DNA of 64,000 nucleotides from Bowmanella pacifica (GTDB taxonomy: Bacteria > Pseudomonadota > Gammaproteobacteria > Enterobacterales > Alteromonadaceae): NCBI RefSeq assembly GCF_014645355.1, contig NZ_BMLS01000001.1:1-64000 (forward strand), in the 5' to 3' direction. Shown in pieces: positions 9,957-18,180 of this stretch. Position 1 is the first letter of the stretch, and each line of letters starts with the position of its first letter. Both the position numbers and the translations under genes were made by a program. The notes beneath the pieces were generated by a model, which was not told the origin of the DNA, ran no database searches, and was given only the letters and a program-made list of their open reading frames with translations.

Positions 9957-10733
9957 ATGAGCGTTATGAATACGAGAGTTTTTTCAAAAAGTATACTGAT
10001 CAGCGCCGCTTTAGTCTTGTCCGCCTGCTCCAGTTCACCGGAAGAGGAAGACCTGGCGTTGGTTAATCAAGGACCCCAAGCTTTGTACGACAGAGCCAAG
10101 GAAAATTTGACTAACGGCAACTTTAATGGCGCCGCCGCCACACTTAGTGCTCTGGACTCCAGGTACCCGTTTGGCCCTTTGTCACACCAGGTACAGCTTG
10201 ATCTTATCTATTCTTACTATAAGACCAGCAATACCGACCAGGCACTGGCTACCATAGACCGTTTTCTGCGCCTGAATCCCAACCACTCCGATGTCGACTA
10301 CGTGCAATATATGCGCGGACTGGTCAACATGGATGCCGACACAAATCTGTTTCAGGATTTAATGGGCATAGATCGTTCCGACCGTGATCCGAGCATGGCC
10401 CGTGAAGCCTTTAATGATTTCCGCCAACTGCTGGAGAAGTATCCGGACAGTAAATATGCTGCTGATGCGCAAAAGCGCATGATGTATATCAAGGATCGTC
10501 TGGCAAAATACGAGCTGGCCATTGCCCGCTATTATATGAAGCGTCAAGCCTATGTTGCTGCCGCTAACCGTGGTCAATATGTTTTGGAGTACTTCCCAGA
10601 CTCTCCTCACTTGCAAGAAGCGCTGGAGTTGATGGTGGAATGTTACGATCAATTGAATCTGCAGGAGTTAAAGGACAATACCCTTAAAACCCTGAAGCTC
10701 AACTTCCCCAACAGCAGCCACGCTGATTCATAA
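9957..10733 (+). CDS. bamD: Outer membrane protein assembly factor BamD
   Basis: An essential lipoprotein of the BAM complex, which inserts beta-barrel proteins in the outer membrane. The 258 residues begin with a lipoprotein signal ending in the lipobox LSAC (Cys at about 23). Tetratricopeptide-like helices follow (YDRAKENLTNGNFNGAAATLSALDSRYPFG), as in E. coli BamD/YfiO. Two starts three codons apart are possible; the second, MNTRVFSK, gives a more usual signal peptide. A hairpin terminator overlaps the stop codon. Confidence 0.96.
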   Translation: MSVMNTRVFSKSILISAALVLSACSSSPEEEDLALVNQGPQALYDRAKENLTNGNFNGAAATLSALDSRYPFGPLSHQVQLDLIYSYYKTSNTDQALATIDRFLRLNPNHSDVDYVQYMRGLVNMDADTNLFQDLMGIDRSDRDPSMAREAFNDFRQLLEKYPDSKYAADAQKRMMYIKDRLAKYELAIARYYMKRQAYVAAANRGQYVLEYFPDSPHLQEALELMVECYDQLNLQELKDNTLKTLKLNFPNSSHADS

Positions 10734-10760
10734 AAAAACGCGCCTCGAGCGCGTTTTTTT
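10732..10760. terminator. Bidirectional terminator between bamD and the anti-sigma gene
   Basis: AAAAAAACGCGC-CTCGA-GCGCGTTTTTTT: a GC-rich stem flanked by an A run and a T run, working for both convergent genes. The stop codons of both genes touch it. Confidence 0.88.
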
Positions 10761-11421
10761 ATTTAAAGAATAAATGACTGAACGGATTAAGTAAGCGCGC
10801 CAGCCCAGAGGTAAAATGCAGCGGCTGATCCAGCACACTGAAAACCAAACAGCCTTCGTCAGCGTCTGTTCTGGGGCTATGAGTATGCTGACCATCGCAG
10901 CAGATAAAGTCCCCGGTGTCATAATGCCCTTTACCGTCGGAAAACTCTCCATCCAGCACCAGAGTTAACTCATGTCCTCTGTGGGTATGCTCAGGCACAC
11001 TGCCACCTTTTTCCATATAGATAAAGTCAGCTCGGCCATGGATCCCCAGATCTACACGGGCCTGCCACAACTTACCGACCATGTGTGACCAGCCATTAAT
11101 CTTGCTCGCATAACGCTGCAAACTTCTTGGCAGTGCAAAATGTTTGCCGTCCAATTCAAGATAATGCACCTCTGCCGGCGTCGTTGATGCCTGCGGGGTC
11201 GCAAGGATCTGCGCCAACATATCCTGCATCTGTCTGTCGGGCAGCGGACTCTGCTCAGTCAACACTTGCTCGGCCAATGCCATCTCCACATTAGCCATCC
11301 GCTTTTGACATACAGGGCACATGTCTACGTGCGCCGATATAATCAGGCTCTCACCGGGCGCAGCCTGCCCCTGAGCAAACAGGGTTAATTGTTGGTCTGA
11401 AGGATGTAGCTTAATCTTCAT
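10759..11421 (-). CDS. ChrR-like zinc-binding cupin anti-sigma factor
   Basis: A cytoplasmic inhibitor of the ECF sigma factor encoded just upstream. The 220-residue protein has an N-terminal zinc anti-sigma motif His31-x3-Cys35-x2-Cys38 (SAHVDMCPVCQKR). Its C-terminal ChrR-type cupin domain carries metal ligands in VPEHTHRGHE and later GQHTHSP. In Rhodobacter sphaeroides ChrR releases its sigma factor in response to singlet oxygen, and this architecture is the same. The start overlaps the sigma gene stop by 11 bp, indicating translational coupling. The family call is secure; singlet oxygen as the signal is inferred from the family. Confidence 0.9.
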   Translation of the reverse strand: MKIKLHPSDQQLTLFAQGQAAPGESLIISAHVDMCPVCQKRMANVEMALAEQVLTEQSPLPDRQMQDMLAQILATPQASTTPAEVHYLELDGKHFALPRSLQRYASKINGWSHMVGKLWQARVDLGIHGRADFIYMEKGGSVPEHTHRGHELTLVLDGEFSDGKGHYDTGDFICCDGQHTHSPRTDADEGCLVFSVLDQPLHFTSGLARLLNPFSHLFFK

Positions 11422-12013
11422 CTGACAACATCTCTTTTAGCCGTTGTAATGCCAAACGTGTACGGGACTTTACCGTTCCCAGCGGGATCCCAAGGGCGTC
11501 AGCCACTTCCTGTTGGGATTTACCCTGGATGTATATGGCTTCGATCACCTGCTTTTGTTTATCCGGTAGGGCTTCGAACAATTGCCCTACTTGCTCAAGT
11601 GTGACCTGTTCATCCAGCTCGGGCTGAGCCAAATCAGCGGTTTGCTCACACAACACCGGCCACAAATCATCTGCGCAAATATCCTCCTTACGGTGCTGTT
11701 GTTTACGCAGCATGTCAAAACGGATATTCCGAGCGATGGTAAAAATCCAGGTTGAAGGCGCGCCTTTGGAGGCATCGAACAAATGGGCCTTTTGCCACAC
11801 GTTCGTAAGCGTTTCCTGTACCAACTCCATCGCCAGTGCGTCATTACCCATTTGCTTTAACGCATAGGCACGCAACCTTGGCGCGAAATAATGAAACAGT
11901 CTGGCAAAGGACGCCTGGCAGCGTTTGGCCGCCACGGTGTGAAGACATGCCACCATTTCATTGGTTACGTCGCCTTGGGCTTGATATTTGTTCAACTCAA
12001 TTCCGACCAGCAT
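11411..12013 (-). CDS. ECF RNA polymerase sigma factor, ECF11 (RpoE/ChrR-partnered) type
   Basis: A 200-residue sigma-70 family factor. Region 2 is at about 35-105 (FARLFHYFAPRLRAYAL...WIFTIARNIRFDMLRK) and region 4 at about 145-195 (LPDKQKQVIEAIYIQGKSQQEVADALGIPLGTVKSR). There is no region 3, as is normal for ECF factors. The ChrR-like anti-sigma gene overlaps its 3' end. It is preceded by a promoter of the kind ECF11 factors recognise, so it is probably autoregulated. An ATG 19 codons downstream is an alternative start. It is expected to direct the operon at 12.8-18.7 kb. Confidence 0.92.
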   Translation of the reverse strand: MLVGIELNKYQAQGDVTNEMVACLHTVAAKRCQASFARLFHYFAPRLRAYALKQMGNDALAMELVQETLTNVWQKAHLFDASKGAPSTWIFTIARNIRFDMLRKQQHRKEDICADDLWPVLCEQTADLAQPELDEQVTLEQVGQLFEALPDKQKQVIEAIYIQGKSQQEVADALGIPLGTVKSRTRLALQRLKEMLSDED

Positions 12014-12058
12014 GACTCCACCAGCAACCTTGTGATTTTCCCTTGCGATTTGATCATG

Positions 12059-12085
12059 TATACGTTGCCGGCAGAAAAAGGATCA
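12059..12085 (-). promoter_or_regulatory. ECF11-type promoter of the sigma/anti-sigma genes
   Basis: On the minus strand TGATCC (12080-12085), a 15-bp spacer and CGTATA (12059-12064). The same hexamers at the same spacing precede the eight-gene operon at 12747-12773. The -35 overlaps the stop codon of the upstream Lon-domain gene. This is strong evidence for autoregulation. Confidence 0.8.
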
Positions 12086-12670
12086 ATGCAGTAATTCTGT
12101 CAGAAACAGCAACACTTTGCGGCAATCTTTTTCACTCAATAAGGCTTGCTTAACGGAGGCATCAACAGGTAACAGTTCCAACCAGCGAAAAAGCACCCAC
12201 ATGGCATTACCAAAGTCAGGACTGGGATAAAGCTGCGGTAAATCTGCAAAGCGGGTGAAGATGGCACGAAGCTTATCGGTGGCAAGTTGCAACTCTGCCT
12301 GCTCAAGACAGTCTGCACTGTTCCAGACCTGGTCAAATTCGCAGTTGGCAATACGAAGTCCATCTTGCTCCGTTTCAATCTGGTCAACAATGAGACTTGC
12401 CTGCCCTTCTACCACAATGCCAAGCAAGCCATCTTGCAGGGTACTAAAATCGATAACCTTGGCGAGCGTACACAGCGGGTAGATATGCTGATTTAATTGC
12501 TTGTCGCCTTTGGCATTGAGCATACATACGGCAAAATCCCGCTGAGCGGCGCATGCTTCTTTCACCATGCGCAGATAACGAGGTTCAAAAATCCGCAGTG
12601 ACAGACGCCCACCTGGCAGTAAGTGGGCAGACAATGGGAACAATGCCACGGGCTTTTGTTCACTGGCCAA
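12083..12670 (-). CDS. LON peptidase substrate-binding (N-terminal) domain protein
   Basis: A 195-residue stand-alone LON N-domain protein (PVALFPLSAHLLPGGRLSLRIFEPRYLRMVKEA), with no ATPase or protease part. Family members are soluble and of unclear function, perhaps adaptors for protein quality control. The start is TTG at 12670, supported by GGAG nine bases upstream; no ATG gives a comparable fit. The gene sits between the ECF sigma gene and the eight-gene operon, divergent from the latter. A weaker ECF11-like promoter faces it, so it may belong to the same regulon. Confidence 0.87.
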   Translation of the reverse strand: MASEQKPVALFPLSAHLLPGGRLSLRIFEPRYLRMVKEACAAQRDFAVCMLNAKGDKQLNQHIYPLCTLAKVIDFSTLQDGLLGIVVEGQASLIVDQIETEQDGLRIANCEFDQVWNSADCLEQAELQLATDKLRAIFTRFADLPQLYPSPDFGNAMWVLFRWLELLPVDASVKQALLSEKDCRKVLLFLTELLH

Positions 12671-12704
12671 TATAATCTCCAGTCAGCTATTTATTTCTGT
12701 CCTA

Positions 12705-12732
12705 TATACGTAATGTCAGCAAACAAAGATCT
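12705..12732 (-). promoter_or_regulatory. Candidate divergent ECF11-like promoter for the LON-domain gene
   Basis: On the minus strand AGATCT (12727-12732), 16 bp and a perfect CGTATA (12705-12710), about 35 bp before the TTG start. The -35 has two mismatches to TGATCC and the spacer is one base longer than in the two strong sites, so this is tentative. Confidence 0.4.
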
Positions 12733-12746
12733 ATGCCAATAAATTT

Positions 12747-12773
12747 TGATCCTTTTGACCTGCAATACGTATA
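12747..12773 (+). promoter_or_regulatory. ECF11-type promoter of the stress operon
   Basis: TGATCC (12747-12752), a 15-bp spacer and CGTATA (12768-12773), 27 bp before the first ATG. Identical hexamers and spacing precede the sigma factor gene. The spacer also shares TTTT after the -35 with that site. Confidence 0.82.
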
Positions 12774-12800
12774 AAACAGCAAAACAGGATTGCGAACGTT

Positions 12801-13226
12801 ATGACGCCAATACAATTGAAATTACAGAACTTTTACACATCGCTCAGCGATGAGGCGTTAAATGAACTGAGCGAGATATACAGTCCTGATATTGAGTTTG
12901 TCGATCCCGTCGACAGCCATAAAGGGTTAGCGCAATTAACGACTTATTTCTCTCGTCTGCTTAGCCATTGCCATACCTGCAAATTTGATTTCCATGGCTA
13001 TGATAATTGCGGACAGAAACTGTTCATTCGTTGGACCATGTACTACGCACACCCAAAACTAAAAAATGCCCACCCACTAAGTCTGGACGGCATCAGTGAA
13101 CTGCACATCAGAGATGAACGGGTGTACTACCAACGAGATTACTACGACATGGGGGCTATGCTTTATGAACATATTCCTGTTGTTGGTGCCATTATTCGTT
13201 GGCTAAAACGCAGGTTAAGCCAATGA
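12801..13226 (+). CDS. NTF2-like (SnoaL-type) protein
   Basis: A 141-residue protein of the nuclear transport factor 2-like fold. The N-terminus has helices leading to YSPDIEFVDPVDSHKGLAQLTTYFSRLL, typical of SnoaL-like small-molecule binding or isomerase domains. It is the first gene of the eight-gene ECF11-type operon. Its TGA overlaps the next ATG (ATGA). Conserved position with SDR, FAD and CFA-synthase genes suggests a role in fatty-acyl modification; the exact reaction is unknown. Confidence 0.8.
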   Translation: MTPIQLKLQNFYTSLSDEALNELSEIYSPDIEFVDPVDSHKGLAQLTTYFSRLLSHCHTCKFDFHGYDNCGQKLFIRWTMYYAHPKLKNAHPLSLDGISELHIRDERVYYQRDYYDMGAMLYEHIPVVGAIIRWLKRRLSQ

Positions 13227-13939
13227 CCCAGATTCTCATAAGCGGTGCCAGTTCTGGCATGGGAAGAGCTTTGGCGCAAAAATGCGCCCAGGCTGGCTGG
13301 CAGGTGATTGCCTGTGGTCGGGACCAGGATAAGCTGGCAGAGCTGGAGCAAACCGCGCTTATTTCCACGCTGGCATTTGATATTGCCGACCCGCAAGCTT
13401 GCCAGCAGATGCTTGCCCACCTCAAACCGGATATCGTGGTGCTAAATGCTGGTACTTGCGAATATGTAGATATTGATAGTTGGGATCCCGCGCTGTTTAG
13501 ACGCGTATTTGAGGTCAATTTTTTTGGGGTAGTAAACTGCTTAGTGGCATTGCTCCCTAACCTCGATAAAGGTACAACCCTGGCGATTGTGGATAGCCTT
13601 GCCAGGTATCTTCCCTTTACTAAAAGCCAAGCTTATGGCGCCAGCAAGGCGGCATTGCATTACCTGACCAAAACCCTGCAAACAGACTTAAGCGACCGGG
13701 GGGTTAAGGTACAAAGTATTTCTCCTGGTTTTGTCAAAACCCCATTAACAGATAAAAACACCTTCAGCATGCCCGATTGCATCACTGCCGAGCAGGCTGC
13801 TGAACATATTTTCAACGGGCTGCAATCTTCCCGCTCAAGCCTGTATTTTCCCTGGCGTTTTGCGCTCACTATCCGGCTATTGTCCGGCTTGCCAGAACGC
13901 GCCCAACAATGGCTTTGTCAAAGGATGAAAAATCAATGA
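13223..13939 (+). CDS. Short-chain dehydrogenase/reductase
   Basis: A 238-residue NAD(P)-dependent oxidoreductase. The Rossmann motif GASSGMG is at residues 8-14, NAG sits in VVLNAG, and the catalytic Tyr-x3-Lys is in YGASK with an upstream Ser (IVDSLARY). The start is the ATG at 13223, which overlaps the stop of the preceding gene. A start eight codons upstream would lie inside that gene. The substrate is unknown; the operon suggests a lipid or acyl chain. Confidence 0.9.
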   Translation: MTQILISGASSGMGRALAQKCAQAGWQVIACGRDQDKLAELEQTALISTLAFDIADPQACQQMLAHLKPDIVVLNAGTCEYVDIDSWDPALFRRVFEVNFFGVVNCLVALLPNLDKGTTLAIVDSLARYLPFTKSQAYGASKAALHYLTKTLQTDLSDRGVKVQSISPGFVKTPLTDKNTFSMPDCITAEQAAEHIFNGLQSSRSSLYFPWRFALTIRLLSGLPERAQQWLCQRMKNQ

Positions 13940-15201
13940 AGCAACGTATTGCAGTAATAGGTAGCGGTATATCAGGCCTGGTCTGCGCCCATCTGTTGCA
14001 CAAAGAACATGAACTATGGCTGTATGAAGCAAACGACTATATCGGTGGACACACCCATACTGTTGATGTCAGCGTGGGGGCTGAGTCACAGGCCGTAGAC
14101 ACCGGATTTATTGTATTTAACGACTGGACTTACCCCAATTTTATCCGCCTGTTAGACAAGCTTAAAGTGGCCAAACAACCCACAGAAATGAGCTTCAGCG
14201 TACAAAACCAGGCGACTAATCTTGAATACAACGGTCATGGGTTGAACAGTTTATTTGCGCAGCGCCGCAATCTGCTCAGACCCGGTTTCTATCGGATGCT
14301 TAGGGACATAACCCGCTTTAATCGGGTGTGCAAACAACTACATGGTCAGGGAGAGGTACCAGATGCCTTGACCCTAGGCGCATTTATTCAGTCTCAGGGA
14401 TTAGGTGAAGCCTTTACGCAAAACTACATATTACCTATGTGCGCAGCAATTTGGTCGGCCAGTCTGGACGATGTAAAAGCCTTTCCGCTGCGCTTTTTCC
14501 TGCAATTTTTCAACAACCATGGCTTGCTGAACATCGTCAACCGGCCTCAGTGGTATACCCTGATTGGCGGCTCCCGCAGCTATATTTCGCCGCTCACCAG
14601 CGGCTTTCGTGAACGTATTCTGTTAAATAGCCCAGTACAAAGAGTTGTCAGGCAGCCCAACGGCTATCTAATTCAAGCAACAGGTCAACCTGAACGTATA
14701 GTGGACCATGTCATTTTTGCCTGCCATAGCGATCAGGCATTGGCCATGCTGGCTGAATCCACTCCCGCCCAAAGAGAGATTCTGGGGGCAATTCGTTATG
14801 CAGCTAATGATGTGGTGTTGCATCTTGATACCGGCCTTCTGCCCAAACGAAAAAGAGCATGGGCCAGTTGGAACTATCGTTTGAAGGGCACGCCAGGCGA
14901 GGCACAACAGCCTGCGTCCGTGACGTATAACATGAATATACTGCAGCGCCTGCAAAGCCAGCAGACATTTTGCGTAACGCTCAATAACCGCAAGGATATA
15001 CAAGATGCCAAGATCCTGCAGACCTTTGATTACAGTCATCCGCAATTTAATCATGTCAGTCACAAGGCGCAGCAGCGCCGTCAAGAGATCTGCGGCCAGC
15101 AAGGCATGCATTTTTGTGGTGCTTACTGGTACAACGGTTTTCATGAAGACGGTGTGCGCAGTGCATTAGATGTATGTGAGCGATTTGGAGTGGGATTATG
15201 A
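13936..15201 (+). CDS. FAD-dependent amine-oxidase-like oxidoreductase
   Basis: A 421-residue flavoprotein. The dinucleotide-binding motif IAVIGSGISGLVCAHLL is at the extreme N-terminus, followed by YEANDYIGGHTHTV. The family, COG2907, is almost always found beside DUF1365 and cyclopropane-fatty-acid synthase genes. It is thought to act on unsaturated or cyclopropane acyl chains. The ATG overlaps the previous stop as ATGA, and its own stop overlaps the next start the same way. The reaction is not established from the sequence. Confidence 0.9.
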   Translation: MKQRIAVIGSGISGLVCAHLLHKEHELWLYEANDYIGGHTHTVDVSVGAESQAVDTGFIVFNDWTYPNFIRLLDKLKVAKQPTEMSFSVQNQATNLEYNGHGLNSLFAQRRNLLRPGFYRMLRDITRFNRVCKQLHGQGEVPDALTLGAFIQSQGLGEAFTQNYILPMCAAIWSASLDDVKAFPLRFFLQFFNNHGLLNIVNRPQWYTLIGGSRSYISPLTSGFRERILLNSPVQRVVRQPNGYLIQATGQPERIVDHVIFACHSDQALAMLAESTPAQREILGAIRYAANDVVLHLDTGLLPKRKRAWASWNYRLKGTPGEAQQPASVTYNMNILQRLQSQQTFCVTLNNRKDIQDAKILQTFDYSHPQFNHVSHKAQQRRQEICGQQGMHFCGAYWYNGFHEDGVRSALDVCERFGVGL

Positions 15202-15920
15202 GCCACCGGCTCTATAGTGGTCAGGTATGGCATAAACGCCATCGGCCTGCGACCCATGCGTTCAGCTACTCACTCAAATTGTTCTGGTTGGATCTGCAGA
15301 ATCTGCCGCAGCTGGATAGTTACTTTGGACTTTCCTACCGTCGCTGGGCAGCACTTCGCTTTAAGCGACAAGATTACTTAACCGAACCTCAGCGCCCTCT
15401 GCATGAAGTGGCCAAACAAAAAATGTCAGAGCTGGCAGGTTTCCCCCTGGACGGCGAGGTTTTTTTGCTTGCCCCACTGCGCTGGTTTGGTTTGTATTTC
15501 AGTCCAGTTAACTTTTACTATCTGCGACAAACTGACGGTACCTTCAGTCATGTTATGGCGGAAGTCAGCAATACCCCTTGGAATGAACGTCATTGCTACC
15601 TGATTGACCTACGTAATCCTCAGGACACAGACAAAGCTTTTCATGTTTCGCCTTTTAACCCTATGTCCATGCGCTACCAATGGCACTTCAGTACGCCAGC
15701 TGAGCACCTTCAGGTCAAAATTGCCTGTGTGACCGAACAAACGGATTTTGAAGCCGGTATACAGATGTCTGAAAAAAAACTGAACCGTACCGAGTTACTG
15801 AACGTAATGCTAAACACCATGACCTTAAAAACCCTGGTCGGGATCTATTGGCAAGCTGCAAAGATTTATCTTAAAGGCAATCCGGTATACGGCCACACTT
15901 CCAGTCACAAGGAGTCCTGA
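15198..15920 (+). CDS. DUF1365 family protein
   Basis: A 240-residue protein with the DUF1365 signatures SGQVWHKRHRPATHAFSYSL at the N-terminus and GLYFSPVNFYYL at about residue 100. The biochemical role is unknown. It is consistently partnered with the FAD oxidoreductase upstream and CFA synthase downstream. It overlaps both neighbours by 4 and 1 bases, so the three are probably made together and act in one lipid-modifying pathway. Confidence 0.9.
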   Translation: MSHRLYSGQVWHKRHRPATHAFSYSLKLFWLDLQNLPQLDSYFGLSYRRWAALRFKRQDYLTEPQRPLHEVAKQKMSELAGFPLDGEVFLLAPLRWFGLYFSPVNFYYLRQTDGTFSHVMAEVSNTPWNERHCYLIDLRNPQDTDKAFHVSPFNPMSMRYQWHFSTPAEHLQVKIACVTEQTDFEAGIQMSEKKLNRTELLNVMLNTMTLKTLVGIYWQAAKIYLKGNPVYGHTSSHKES

Positions 15921-17176
15921 TGCACGCAGGCGAACAACTTATCGAGCAAGCGCAACGACTTAACTGGCTTACAAAAGTTGCCCGCACCACTGTACTTAGC
16001 TTGTTGGGGCGCATGACTCAAGGGCGGCTACTCGTTAAGGAACAAGGCAGATTAGTTGAGCAGTTTGGCCAGGCCTCTCACCCATTGCAGGCAGAGATTA
16101 ATATTCTTAACCCTGAATTTTATACTAAGGTGTTGAGCGGCGGCTCAGTGGCGGCCGGTGAAACTTATACCGAGGGCATGTGGGAAACCCCGGATCTCAC
16201 CGCCGTGGTCAGGCTATTTGCTGCCAATATCACCCTGTTGGACAAACTTGAGCGAAAACTCAGTTGGCTAAGACTACCTGCCGATTGGTTGCACCGCTTA
16301 TCCACGGCTAATTCAGTGTCCCGTGCCAAAACTAATATCGCTGCGCATTATGATCTGGGTAACACACTTTACCGACATTTTCTTGATGACAGCATGATGT
16401 ACTCGTCGGCCATATACCCCAACGCCGCCAGTAGTCTGGCGGAAGCACAGCAGCACAAATTGCGAACCATCTGTGACAAACTGAACCTTGGCCCCGAGGA
16501 TCACTTATTGGAGATTGGAACTGGCTGGGGAGGCCTGGCTGTATTTGCCGCTAAGCATTATGGCTGCCTCGTCACGACCACCACCATTTCTGAGGAACAG
16601 TATCGCTACACCGAAGCCTTGCTTGAAGAGGAAGGTTTAAAAGACAAGGTAACGCTGCTCAAGCAAGATTATCGTAAACTCACCGGTCGATATGACAAAC
16701 TGGTCTCCATTGAAATGGTCGAAGCCGTAGGCAAAGCCTATTTACCGACCTTCTTCCGCCAATGTAGCCAGCTGCTAAAGCCGGATGGCTTAATGCTATT
16801 GCAATCCATCACGATTAGCGAAGCGCGGCTTGCCAGCTACAGCAAAGGGCAAGATTTTATTCAACGGCATATCTTTCCCGGCGGCTTTCTTCCATCCCTG
16901 TCATTGCTAACAGATCAAATTCGCGGGGCCTCTGATATGGAGCTCAGGGATTGCCAAGATATAGGCCTTCATTACGCAAGAACGATACAAGACTGGCATC
17001 GCGCATTGCATCAGAACCGACAGCCTCTCGCAAAGTGCGGCTACGATGAGCGTTTCATGCGTTTATGGTCGTTCTATTTTTGCTACTGTGAAGGGGGGTT
17101 TCTGCAACGCAGCATCAGTACGGTGCAGTTGTTGCTTTCAAAGCCTGAGTACCTCCATGAGACACATCGTTGCTAG
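15920..17176 (+). CDS. Cyclopropane-fatty-acyl-phospholipid synthase family methyltransferase
   Basis: A 418-residue SAM-dependent enzyme that adds a methylene or methyl group to double bonds of membrane acyl chains. The N-terminal lipid-binding region is followed by the CFA methyltransferase core: AAHYDLGNTLYRHFLDDSMMYSSA and the SAM motif LEIGTGWGGLAVFAA at about residues 195-210. In R. sphaeroides the related cfaA is under the singlet-oxygen sigma factor, in line with the promoter found here. The TGATG junction with DUF1365 indicates coupling. Confidence 0.93.
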   Translation: MHAGEQLIEQAQRLNWLTKVARTTVLSLLGRMTQGRLLVKEQGRLVEQFGQASHPLQAEINILNPEFYTKVLSGGSVAAGETYTEGMWETPDLTAVVRLFAANITLLDKLERKLSWLRLPADWLHRLSTANSVSRAKTNIAAHYDLGNTLYRHFLDDSMMYSSAIYPNAASSLAEAQQHKLRTICDKLNLGPEDHLLEIGTGWGGLAVFAAKHYGCLVTTTTISEEQYRYTEALLEEEGLKDKVTLLKQDYRKLTGRYDKLVSIEMVEAVGKAYLPTFFRQCSQLLKPDGLMLLQSITISEARLASYSKGQDFIQRHIFPGGFLPSLSLLTDQIRGASDMELRDCQDIGLHYARTIQDWHRALHQNRQPLAKCGYDERFMRLWSFYFCYCEGGFLQRSISTVQLLLSKPEYLHETHRC

Positions 17177-17690
17177 TGGAACACACGCCACCCTGTTAAA
17201 TCTGGTCTGGTTTCAGTTGTGCTGGCTGGTTGCTGTAATAGGTCGGGATGCCTGGCTGGGGTTATTGTTTTTACTGCTGATGTTTCATCTTTGCTGGCCG
17301 GCACAGGGCAAACGAGATTGGCCGGCAGTAGGTTGCTGCGGTGTCATCGGTATACTCACCGATGGTGCCCTGACCCAACTGGGACTCTTTTCCTTTTCCC
17401 CAGCACCTGATTTCCTTATTCCCTTCTGGCTTGCTGGGCTATGGCTGGCTTTTGCCGGTACATTGAGTTATGGCTTGAAGTGGTTGCAGGATAAACCCTT
17501 TCTGGCCGCGTTACTGGGTGCGATTTTTGGTCCCCTTAGTTACTTTGCCGGCATGCAACTCGGTGCTGTCGCATTCGATCACAACCTGACCTTTACCTTA
17601 ATGATTCTGGCCTTACTCTGGGCGTTACTGATGCCGCTATTTGGCTGGATAACTGCAAGACTGATGGAGCCAACCTATGAAAAAGCTTAG
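17157..17690 (+). CDS. DUF2878 membrane protein
   Basis: A 177-residue inner-membrane protein with about five or six hydrophobic helices (LLNLVWFQLCWLVAVIG, LGLLFLLLMFHLCW, and others). It matches the DUF2878 family seen in the same operon in Vibrio and Shewanella. The ATG at 17157 lies 20 bp inside the end of the CFA-synthase gene. A longer frame upstream is ruled out by its overlap and polar, cysteine-rich sequence. The function is unknown. Confidence 0.85.
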   Translation: MRHIVASGTHATLLNLVWFQLCWLVAVIGRDAWLGLLFLLLMFHLCWPAQGKRDWPAVGCCGVIGILTDGALTQLGLFSFSPAPDFLIPFWLAGLWLAFAGTLSYGLKWLQDKPFLAALLGAIFGPLSYFAGMQLGAVAFDHNLTFTLMILALLWALLMPLFGWITARLMEPTYEKA

Positions 17691-18180
17691 CCTTTGGGTG
17701 TGCTTGCTATTTAGCATATTACCTATCCATGCCAGCCCCGTCAGCGACCTTGAACTTGTTGGGCAAGCCAAATTACAGGTTTGGTTCTGGGATGTGTATG
17801 AGTCGGCGCTATATAGTCCAGATGGCCTATACCAAGTGGGTAGCTACCCACAGGCTCTGGAAATCAAATACCTACGCGATATTGCAGCCGCTGACCTTAT
17901 TGACGCCACACGTGAGCAATGGCAGCGCCTGTCGCTATGGTCAGAACAATCACAACGTTGGCTACTTACCCTGTCTGACATCTGGCCGGATATCCGCCGC
18001 GGCGATACCTTAGTGATAAAAGTTGACCAACAGGGCGTCAGCCATTTTTATCACAATGGTGACCTGATAGGACAAATTGATGAAACAACCTTCGCCGATA
18101 GCTTTTTATCCATTTGGCTATCTGAAGATACCGAATATCCAAAGTTACGCGCCCGGCTGATAGGAGTAACGCCCCCATGA
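17677..18180 (+). CDS. Chalcone-isomerase-like family periplasmic protein
   Basis: A 167-residue exported protein. The signal peptide is MKKLSLWVCLLFSILPIHAS, followed by the chalcone-isomerase-like fold (LVGQAKLQVWFWDVYESALYSPDG). Bacterial members lack a proven enzyme activity and probably bind fatty acids. The gene overlaps DUF2878 by 14 bp and the next gene by 4 bp. Confidence 0.87.
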   Translation: MKKLSLWVCLLFSILPIHASPVSDLELVGQAKLQVWFWDVYESALYSPDGLYQVGSYPQALEIKYLRDIAAADLIDATREQWQRLSLWSEQSQRWLLTLSDIWPDIRRGDTLVIKVDQQGVSHFYHNGDLIGQIDETTFADSFLSIWLSEDTEYPKLRARLIGVTPP

